Source: Verrucomicrobiia bacterium
GTDB lineage: Bacteria; Verrucomicrobiota; Verrucomicrobiia; Limisphaerales; UBA11358
Assembly: GCA_031290985.1 (NCBI GenBank)
Contig: JARLJW010000043.1
Span: 62,001 to 126,000 of the forward strand
DNA: 64,000 nucleotides
Direction: 5' to 3'
The position numbers and the translations under genes are program-made. Below, piece after piece: positions 19,483 to 25,578 of this stretch; position 1 is the stretch's first letter; each line of letters starts with the position of its first letter. The notes beneath the pieces are model-generated. The model was not told where the DNA came from, did not search any database, and was given only the letters and a program-made list of their open reading frames with translations.

Positions 19483-20262
19483 ATGGAAAATGTCTCGAAT
19501 AAAATGCAAACCACCTCAATTAAAATTGGGGATGAAATAATCCCACCCGAAATAATCCCACCCGAAACAATTCCACCCGAAACAATTCCGCCGGGATTTG
19601 AATTTTTCGGGCAATTTGAAGGAAAATCAGCAGTTGAAATAATATCCCTGATTTTCCCCAAATTTGCGGAGGCAATTAAATCAGACGAATCTGAAAATGT
19701 GATTGGCGCATTTGCTGGATTATTTTGGGGGGCAGGCTTGGATTTAGGCGCATCACTTCCCGAATTTGCTAAAAAAGCATCGGAAAAATACTGGCAATCA
19801 TCCGGGTTGGATTTTTTAATCAATTTGGAAAAGCTCCAGTCCGCAGACCTTGGCAATTTTGTGGAGTTTATGAATTTAATGCCAATAAGCGGCAACGATT
19901 TATCACCGGAGACGACACCGGCAATAAAAAATGTCGTGCAATCCATCAAAATGGAGTCAGCAAATTTATCCGCCGATGAATTAAAAAAATATGCCGATGC
20001 GCGAGTCGCTACACCAAATAAAATTGAAAAATTGAAAAATCCGTCAGAACGACTACTGGTTTTTTTAATTATCGCCTGCGCTTGGCGGCAAATTGCCGCG
20101 CTCGGTAGCCAAGCAAAAACTCACCAATGGCTTTTAGATCATAAAATCATATCGCCAAATACTGACCGGGGCGAAACTTCACGGTTTTTCAGGGAAATTG
20201 GATTGCCAACAGGTAAATCAGGAAGGCCGAAAAAGAATACGGACACTGTCAAAATAGGTTAA
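19483..20262 (+). CDS. AT-rich orphan protein of the integrative element
   Basis: I do not recognise this 259-aa protein. ATG 19483 lies 8 bases after the integrase stop. Near the N-terminus a 15-bp unit is repeated four times (19534-19593), giving tandem E-(I/T)-IPP blocks. The rest is acidic and helical (EFAKKASEKYWQSSG, ADELKKYADARVATP) and the C-terminus is basic (TGKSGRPKKN). Base composition is clearly more AT-rich than the surrounding chromosome and even than the integrase, suggesting separate ancestry. Position between integrase and the HTH gene hints at a regulatory or replication-accessory role, but nothing in the sequence proves it. Confidence 0.7.
   Translation: MENVSNKMQTTSIKIGDEIIPPEIIPPETIPPETIPPGFEFFGQFEGKSAVEIISLIFPKFAEAIKSDESENVIGAFAGLFWGAGLDLGASLPEFAKKASEKYWQSSGLDFLINLEKLQSADLGNFVEFMNLMPISGNDLSPETTPAIKNVVQSIKMESANLSADELKKYADARVATPNKIEKLKNPSERLLVFLIIACAWRQIAALGSQAKTHQWLLDHKIISPNTDRGETSRFFREIGLPTGKSGRPKKNTDTVKIG
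19534..19593 (+). repeat. Four 15-bp tandem repeats within a coding region
   Basis: The units GAAATAATCCCACCC, twice, then two GAAACAATTCC variants encode Glu-Ile-Ile-Pro-Pro-type pentapeptides. The length is a multiple of three, so unit gain or loss keeps the frame. Confidence 0.85.
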
Positions 20263-20326
20263 TCCGGATTATTTTATAATCTGACTGCCCATTATTGCAC
20301 GCTCATGCCTGCCCTAAAGTGCAGGC

Positions 20327-20548
20327 ATGATTGCTAACGCATCACAACAAGCATCGCCGGGCGAGGCGAGCTTCATTAACGAAAAAGAACTGTTGAAACG
20401 TCTCCCCGTTTCACGTCGCACGCTGTTTGCATGGCGTGAGTCTGGCAAAATCCCTTGCGTACGCCTCCCCGGAGGCCGTCGCGTCCTGTTTCACTGGCCG
20501 TCTGTGGAGGCGGCTTTGCTGCGCAAACAGGTTGGAGGTGTGGCGTGA
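20327..20548 (+). CDS. Excisionase-like helix-turn-helix protein
   Basis: The 73-aa protein carries an AlpA/excisionase-type winged HTH: NEKELLKRLPVSRRTLFAWRESG, then PCVRLPGGRRVLFHWPSVEAAL. Such proteins sit behind integrases in phage satellites and islands, where they act as recombination directionality factors or transcriptional switches. Its stop overlaps the GTG start of the next gene, so both are co-translated. Confidence 0.85.
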   Translation: MIANASQQASPGEASFINEKELLKRLPVSRRTLFAWRESGKIPCVRLPGGRRVLFHWPSVEAALLRKQVGGVA

Positions 20549-21795
20549 GTGAACCGCAAACCGAGCCGGGCAAAAAGCAATGGCCGAAACCTTTAGGCGA
20601 AGATGCCTATATCGGCTTTGCCGGTGAATTTGTCTTGGCCGTTCAACACCACACGGAAGCAGACCCCGCCGCACTGCTTTTTCAAATGATGGTTTGCTTT
20701 GGCAACTGCGTCGGCACATCGGCATTTTATCGGCACGAATGGACGCGTCATCATGCCCGCGAATTTACTTTGATCGTCGGCAAGAGCGCGAAGGCACGAA
20801 AAGGCACGAGCTGGAACATCATCAAAGAAATTTTCCGGCTGGCGGACGAAGGCTGGTCAAAAAAGCGAATTGTCGGCGGACTCGGCAGCGGTGAGGGCGT
20901 TGTGAATTGTGTGCGCGACCCGCAAACCGAGCGTGACGAGCATGGCCGGGAAACAACAGTTGCAGGCGCAGTCGACAAACGGCTAATGGTGGTTGAATCT
21001 GAATTCGCCAGTGTGCTTTCCGTGTCCGGACGGGATGGCAGCACGCTTTCGGAGGTGCTGCGCAACGCTTGGGACTCCGGCAACATTCAGACCGTCACAA
21101 AAAACAACTCACTCCGGGCGACTGACGCGCACATTTCCATCATCGGCCATATCACAGAAACCGAGCTTGGAAAAAAGATGGATAACAACGCCATTTTTAA
21201 CGGCTTCGGAAACCGCTTTTTGGTGGTTTGCGCCAAACGAGCGCGGCTTTTGCCTGACGGCGGTAATTTGACCGATGAAAGTTTTTCCATGTTGGCAGAC
21301 CGGCTGGCCAAGGCCATTGACGCCGCGCGCATAATTGGACGCCTGACGCGCAGCGAGGAGGCGCGCAAACTATGGCACGAAGTTTATCCAAAACTCTCTG
21401 GCGACCGTCCCGGCAGCTTTGGCGCAATCACCAGCCGGGCAGAGGCACACGTTTTGCGCCTATCAATCATCTACGCGCTATTTGACGGCAGTTCCCAGAT
21501 CGACCTTTGCCACCTGAAGGCCGCGCTGGAGTGCTGGCGGTACTCCCAGGACTCGGCGCAGTACATCTGGGGAGACTTCGCGCAAGGCGGACTCGCCGAA
21601 AAAATCCGCATCGCGCTTACGGGCGCGGGCGATGCCGGTTTGACGCGCTCGCAGCTTAATAACGCGCTCGGCGGGCGCATCGCCGCTGATGAAATTAGCG
21701 CGGAGGTGGACAAAATGATTTCCAGCGGTGAAGTCATGTCAGTGATGAAGACCACCACTGGCCGGACGGCGACAATTTTTCGCCTCTGCCGATGA
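20545..21795 (+). CDS. DUF3987-domain protein (primase/helicase-like ATPase)
   Basis: GTG 20545 is chosen because GGAGG lies 6-7 bases upstream and the start overlaps the previous stop (GTGA); the protein is 416 aa. It matches the DUF3987/YfjI group: PAALLFQMMVCFGNCVG, a P-loop-like KSAKARKGTSW (about 75-88), MVVESEFASVLSVSGRDGSTLSEVLRNAWD, and IIGHITETEL with the arginine region NGFGNRFLVVCAKR. A C-terminal winged-helix-like part follows (AGLTRSQLNNALGG). In mobile elements such proteins are thought to drive replication, usually with a primase domain. That domain is absent here, so it would rely on the host or another replicase. Confidence 0.85.
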   Translation: MSEPQTEPGKKQWPKPLGEDAYIGFAGEFVLAVQHHTEADPAALLFQMMVCFGNCVGTSAFYRHEWTRHHAREFTLIVGKSAKARKGTSWNIIKEIFRLADEGWSKKRIVGGLGSGEGVVNCVRDPQTERDEHGRETTVAGAVDKRLMVVESEFASVLSVSGRDGSTLSEVLRNAWDSGNIQTVTKNNSLRATDAHISIIGHITETELGKKMDNNAIFNGFGNRFLVVCAKRARLLPDGGNLTDESFSMLADRLAKAIDAARIIGRLTRSEEARKLWHEVYPKLSGDRPGSFGAITSRAEAHVLRLSIIYALFDGSSQIDLCHLKAALECWRYSQDSAQYIWGDFAQGGLAEKIRIALTGAGDAGLTRSQLNNALGGRIAADEISAEVDKMISSGEVMSVMKTTTGRTATIFRLCR

Positions 21796-22349
21796 AACTT
21801 TCGGAAAAAGCGGAAGAAGTTTCCGCAACATTCAAAAACCATTGCAAACAAACCATATATTCACGTTTTACCAGTTGTGGAACAAGTGCGGGAAAAGTCG
21901 GAAAATGCCGGAAAATGCCGGTCCCTTTTTCCTCCTTTTTTCGACTTTTTCCGAAAGCCATTGCGGGAAATGTTTGGGCAAATTCGCGTGTTTTCACTGG
22001 GCTTTCGTGAGGGTGCCGTACTTATTCCGCTTTTTCCGACAAATTTAAGGGTTCACCGGCTCGCGTATCCCGTCGCATCGGGAAAAAATGCCGGTGACGA
22101 TGCCGCCTGACAAAAAAGGTGTGCGACCCGAAACACCGGCGGCTTGCGAGCCGCCGGTCATTTTTTGCCATTTGATTCCCAATTTTTCCAAGCTGGATTT
22201 CGAGGTTTTTATTTTGGGATAATCCTTGATAGAAATTCGCGAGTCCGGTCTCATAAGTTCATGGTAGCAATCGGGCTAAAAAAGTCACCTGTGCACGACT
22301 CTGTGCATGGCCAGTCGTATATCAATAGTTAGGCGTAGCACCACATTTT
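21796..22349. other. Gene-free stretch with hairpins and first long repeat
   Basis: No credible gene. Purine-rich GGAAAA and complementary CTTTTTCC blocks could form a long hairpin between about 21888-21905 and 21944-21962. The long repeat 22046-22270 follows, then GTTAGGC at 22328-22334 just before the next start. Confidence 0.5.
22046..22270 (+). repeat. Long intergenic repeat, copy 1 (about 225 bp)
   Basis: It starts TAAGGGTTCACCGGCTCGCG and ends at an ATG (22261). Copy 2 is at 23078-23304. The two are diverged in the middle but share the hairpin GGCGGCTTGCGAGCCGCC and the block AATCCTTGATAGAAATTCGC. Together they bracket two small genes. Confidence 0.8.
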
Positions 22350-22649
22350 ATGAAAATTCGCATTATTCTCTTTGCGACGCTGATTTGTGCTGGGGTTTTA
22401 TTTGCACGAAACATGCTCTACAACCATTCCATCACGCCGCGGCTTCCACTTGATTCGGCATATAAGATTGCCATGACGACCTTGGGACAGGCCACGAATG
22501 ATTTTCATTGTGTCGGAGCAGGTTTGGCCATTTCATTTTCACCAGATGGTGAGTGGCTTTTTAGTTTTTGTTCCACCAACGGCAACAATCGGTATGTTAC
22601 AGTTGAGTTCGACGGCAAAACACACGTCGAGCAGATTTTAGTTAGATGA
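22350..22649 (+). CDS. Small secreted or membrane-anchored protein, unknown function
   Basis: The 99-aa protein has an N-terminal hydrophobic segment (MKIRIILFATLICAGVLFA) followed by a small globular part (LPLDSAYKIAMTTLGQATNDFHC, FSPDGEWLFSFCSTNG). GTTAGGC, an attC-like right core, lies 15 bases before the ATG. Its stop overlaps the start of the next gene. I do not recognise a family with known function. Confidence 0.75.
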   Translation: MKIRIILFATLICAGVLFARNMLYNHSITPRLPLDSAYKIAMTTLGQATNDFHCVGAGLAISFSPDGEWLFSFCSTNGNNRYVTVEFDGKTHVEQILVR

Positions 22650-23074
22650 CCACAAAAGCTACGCCTATGCACGCCGTCACCATTCACGACACGATTATTC
22701 GCGAGAAAGTCCAGTTCCTTGGTTTCGACTTGCGCGATATTCTCAGCCTCGCGCGAGACCGAGTGAACGCATCAACGTGGGTATGTGATCATGTGGAGTG
22801 CATTGGGCGGACTTCTGGCGATATCCATTCAGCGAGCGAGTCTGGCGCGGAGTTGCCGGGTGGCAGGCTTCTCGATCTTGCAGACGGGATCGACCAGACG
22901 ATTGACGGCGCGTTCAGCGCGTATCTCTCATCGGAGAGACCTTGGTGCGTGATTCGTGCGGTTGACGGTTCAGAGTTCGTTGTGATCACCGACGACATGA
23001 CATTTTTGTCTGAGCTTCGGCGGCGCTTCGCCGATGTTCGTGATTCACCAGAGGACGTTGCGTATGTCGCCTAG
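22646..23074 (+). CDS. Hypothetical protein in repeat-bracketed cassette
   Basis: The 142-aa soluble protein has no recognisable domain (IREKVQFLGFDLRDILSLARDRVN, DGSEFVVITDDMTFLSELRRRF). Its ATG overlaps the preceding stop (ATGA). The stop TAG is embedded in GCCTAGC, followed at once by copy 2 of the long repeat. The pair 22350-23074 therefore looks like a unit inserted between two repeats. Confidence 0.7.
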   Translation: MTTKATPMHAVTIHDTIIREKVQFLGFDLRDILSLARDRVNASTWVCDHVECIGRTSGDIHSASESGAELPGGRLLDLADGIDQTIDGAFSAYLSSERPWCVIRAVDGSEFVVITDDMTFLSELRRRFADVRDSPEDVAYVA

Positions 23075-23077
23075 CTC

Positions 23078-23304
23078 TAAGGGTTCACCGGCTCGCGGTT
23101 CCGTCGCAATGGAAAAAAGCCAGTGATGATACGGCCTAAAAATAACGGTGTGCGGCCCGAATCATCGGCGGCTTGCGAGCCGCCGGTCATTTTTTGCCAG
23201 CGTTTGATTTCCAAATGTTTTCCAAGGTGGATTTCGGAGTTTTTACTTCGGGAATAATCCTTGATAGAAATTCGCAAGTCCGCTTTCATAAGTACATGGC
23301 AGCA
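23078..23304 (+). repeat. Long intergenic repeat, copy 2
   Basis: It is homologous to 22046-22270. It begins TAAGGGTTCACCGGCTCGCG three bases after the TAG of the preceding gene and extends through ATG 23296, the start of the next gene. It therefore includes that gene's 5' leader and probably its promoter. Confidence 0.8.
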
Positions 23305-23646
23305 ACCCAACCAAACAAATCAGAGAAGATTATTGAGCGAGGTTCATTATTCATCGTCTCGTATCAGCTTGAGGGCTTGTGCATGGGACTTCGTTTGACG
23401 GTTCCACATGGCTTGTCACCCGGTAAAGAGTCGGTCGCTATTTTGAAGAAGCTCAAAGCAGATTTTGCGTCTATTTGTACAGGTCGAGTTTTGACAGATT
23501 TGCCAACGATTTCCGAGTCGTCGAGTCCGGTGGATATTTTGGTCATGGCCGAGACACTTCGGACGAGCGTTTTGGCATTTTTGTCGCCAGAAGAGGTTGC
23601 CGAACATCGGAAGCTTGGATTTCATACAGACCCAAACGATGCCTAA
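23296..23646 (+). CDS. Hypothetical cassette protein
   Basis: The protein has 116 aa from ATG 23296, which lies at the end of the long repeat; longer upstream frames run through the repeat and are disregarded. Visible features are LFIVSYQLEGLCMGLRLTVPHGL, KLKADFASICTGR and FLSPEEVAEHRKLGF; no known domain. The stop codon TAA sits in GCCTAAG, directly followed by CGGAGCCAACCGCCGTTGG, the motif of the repeat family seen again at 43.5-46.2 kb. Confidence 0.65.
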   Translation: MAATQPNKSEKIIERGSLFIVSYQLEGLCMGLRLTVPHGLSPGKESVAILKKLKADFASICTGRVLTDLPTISESSSPVDILVMAETLRTSVLAFLSPEEVAEHRKLGFHTDPNDA

Positions 23647-23710
23647 GTCGTCGGAGCCAACCGCCGTTGGTGCGGTCAGTTCCGCTGTCGCGGTTCACGC
23701 CACTGGTATC
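23641..23710 (+). repeat. attC-like repeat copy in the integrative element
   Basis: It begins GCCTAAGTCGTCGGAGCC, contains AACCGCCGTTGG and CCGCTGTCGCGGTTCACGCC, and then diverges. The central blocks match 46078-46212. Confidence 0.6.
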
Positions 23711-23721
23711 AGAAAGACCAT

Positions 23722-24519
23722 ATGAAAAAGAATCACAAATTACCCAAACATCGTCCGGATCGACTTGATGGAGCATCGCTGGAATACGCGCCAGAAAATG
23801 AGCAGGGCGTAGTATTTTTGTTTGCCGGTTTGCGTAAAAAATACGGTTTGCGGGTAGAGCTAATTCGGGCTGGATTTCCCGACTGCATCGCCTATCAGGG
23901 CACCAAACGTATCAGGATTGAATTTGAGTTTAAATCTAGGAGTTTCAAAACTCACCTCCCCGGCAAAGCCTGTGATTGGCTCGTCTGCTGGGAACACAAT
24001 TGGCCGGGTGTACCAAAACATCTGCGAGTGGTGGAGCTTCGCCGGGAGTTCGGGCTTGGCTTTAATGTCTGGTTTCAACCGGTAGGCAAGGTAAATGGTA
24101 CAGACTATGCGGAGAAATTGGCGGGTAAAAAATCTAGTGCCTATTGGTCTGTTCCCTCGTTAGCCATGCCCGGTGATCTGCTGCTTTACTATCGCACTCG
24201 CAAGGCCATTAAACCAAAGAGTTGCGTCCGCGATATTTTCCGCGTAGTGAGTCCCGTCGTCCATATGAAGAAGGCTGGCTGGAAGCTTGGCAGCGATTAT
24301 GCGGCTAAAATCCGGCGGGTTTGCACACTTGATGCACCTTTGCATCTTGAAGAGATGCGAAATAGCAAAGTTGTGTGTTCTGCGGGCTTCATTCGTGGCC
24401 AGATGCAGGGTCGCCCACGCGCGACCGCGTATTGGTTGGAGTTGTATCGCATGATTGTCGAGCGTAATCCAAGCATCCATCGAGTATTGCGGAATTACGG
24501 GCCTGACAGGGTGACATGA
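23722..24519 (+). CDS. PD-(D/E)XK nuclease-like protein with EVE/PUA-like C-terminal domain
   Basis: This 265-aa protein has two parts. The N-terminal half (about 20-115) reads like a PD-(D/E)XK nuclease: helix EQGVVFLFAGLRKKYG, then ELIRAGFPDCIAY (Asp), IRIEFEFKSRSF (Glu-x-Lys) and CDWLVCWEHNW. The C-terminal half (about 130-255) resembles an EVE/PUA-like modified-base reader: SAYWSVPSLAMPGDLLLYY, CVRDIFRVVSPV, ATAYWLELYRMI. Fusion of a nuclease to an EVE-like reader is the design of modification-dependent restriction enzymes, so a defence role is plausible. Both domain calls rest on motif pattern only. Confidence 0.6.
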   Translation: MKKNHKLPKHRPDRLDGASLEYAPENEQGVVFLFAGLRKKYGLRVELIRAGFPDCIAYQGTKRIRIEFEFKSRSFKTHLPGKACDWLVCWEHNWPGVPKHLRVVELRREFGLGFNVWFQPVGKVNGTDYAEKLAGKKSSAYWSVPSLAMPGDLLLYYRTRKAIKPKSCVRDIFRVVSPVVHMKKAGWKLGSDYAAKIRRVCTLDAPLHLEEMRNSKVVCSAGFIRGQMQGRPRATAYWLELYRMIVERNPSIHRVLRNYGPDRVT

Positions 24520-25503
24520 TAACATCCGACTAACTGACATCTCACGGAAACGTCGGAAGCCAAGCAATTTTGCTACCGTTGCTTGCAGCAATGCCGGAAG
24601 CAATAGCTTGGAGCAAAATCGAGCCAAGCAAGACAAGCTGAAAACCGAATGAATAAAGCAATTTTGTCCCTTTAGCTGGAAGCAAAATCAATTCAAGCAA
24701 ACCACCAGCAAGAGCTACGGGAGCTTGTTTGGTTAGCGGGCTGGCTTGGCAGCTTTGTAGCAATCGGCGCACGGTTGCACAGCACGATTTGAATGCCAGC
24801 CGCATGGGGGCGGTCAGCAAGGTGGCGCACGGTAAGTGAGTTGTTCGCGTCAAAAAGGCTCGTCTGAGGGTGTCTGGTGCGACGTGCTGGCTTGTCCGGC
24901 CCGTGCGTCGTTCACGCCGTGTCTCGTCCGATGTGCGGCAAATTGCCCGTGCAAAGATGATTCCCGGATACGTGCGTTTTTCCCGCCGTGGGGAATCACG
25001 GACGGAAGCAAAAAAGAGCGTCCCGGAGGCTCTGGACACGAAAGCGGACGCCATTCAGGAACGGAAGCCGGAAGCCGAGTCCGTCCACCAGGGCGGAGTC
25101 CTTCCGCTCTCCGCCTCAAATTGTGCGAGAAGATAATGCTTCCGGGTTTCCTTGTCGGGAAATACGTCCGGCGATGCTTCCACGCAATCCGTCCAGAACA
25201 CGCTCTGGCGTCCCTCTGGACAGTCCGGAGAACGGAAACCGTGTTTCGTCCCGTCCGAAGATGTTGGCGTCTATACGTCCGAATTTGCCGCACAAATCAC
25301 GCACAGATTTCAGCCAGTAAATTTTACCGCACAGTTACCGCACAGGATCAGGATTGCCGCACAGAATCGCACAATAAATTTTGCCTGTGATTGCCCGGAG
25401 ATGCGAAATAATGATTGGTATATCTATGTTTTGTGTGCTTCACTGCGGGTAGTCAATCGCACAAAAACGCAACTATGAGCAACCCTGTGAATACACCAGA
25501 ATT
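24520..25503. other. Right end of the element, no convincing gene
   Basis: Several frames are open here, but none shows recognisable motifs or a good start. The first 150 bases carry at least six AAGCAA or GAAGCAAAA words in one orientation (about 24558-24690), which could be iteron-like. From 24900 to 25290, CGTCCG or CGGACG words recur about nine times. The last 220 bases contain the arm-type sites. Confidence 0.45.
25285..25373 (+). promoter_or_regulatory. Right arm-type integrase-binding sites
   Basis: TTGCCGCACA is at 25285-25294, TTACCGCACA at 25324-25333 and 25335-25344, TTGCCGCACA at 25354-25363 and AATCGCACA at 25365-25373. The spacing is close to 10-11 bp and the central pair matches the left arm. 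Probable integrase or excisionase binding sites. Confidence 0.6.
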
Positions 25504-25530
25504 AGGTTCAAGTCCTCTCGTGCGCACCAT
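25504..25530 (+). repeat. attR core (duplicated tRNA-Leu 3' end)
   Basis: Exact copy of 18122-18148; only the T arm and acceptor end are present, so it is not a functional tRNA. It marks the original chromosomal junction. Confidence 0.9.
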
Positions 25531-25578
25531 TTTTCTCTTCTTCCTGGTTGGTGGCACGGCCGATGCTAAATCAACGAG

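Larger units (their letters stand above)
18122..25530 (+). mobile_element. 7.4-kb integrative element inserted in the 3' end of tRNA-Leu
   Basis: The boundaries are set by an exact 27-bp direct repeat (18122-18148 and 25504-25530) made of the 3' end of tRNA-Leu. A tyrosine recombinase gene begins right inside the left end, and clusters of the 10-mer TTACCGCACA lie just inside both ends. The core is integrase, AT-rich orphan, excisionase-like HTH and DUF3987 protein; then comes a cargo zone with two long direct repeats, small orphans and a nuclease-EVE-like gene, and a right end without clear genes. No capsid, relaxase or conjugation gene was seen, so it is a small satellite-like or mobilisable island of unknown transfer mode. 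Confidence 0.88.

Noticed and set aside
19534-19593. CRISPR-like array
   Set aside because: The 15-bp units are contiguous without spacers and lie in frame in a gene.
21888-21965. Rho-independent terminator after the DUF3987 gene
   Set aside because: The arms are A- and T-rich, far apart and imperfect, with no clean T run after a GC stem; kept only as a possible hairpin.
22045-22254. 69-codon minus-strand frame, conserved in both long repeats (also 23077-23310)
   Set aside because: Similarity is explained by the DNA repeat with its hairpin; both frames differ by indels and have no ribosome-binding site. Retained only as a repeat.
24836-25390. Long frames on both strands at the right end of the element
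   Set aside because: Overlapping frames on both strands, no motifs, Arg/Cys-rich composition and no good start; treated as non-coding.
25504-25530. Second tRNA gene
   Set aside because: Only the T arm and acceptor 3' strand are present; it is the attR duplicate of tRNA-Leu.
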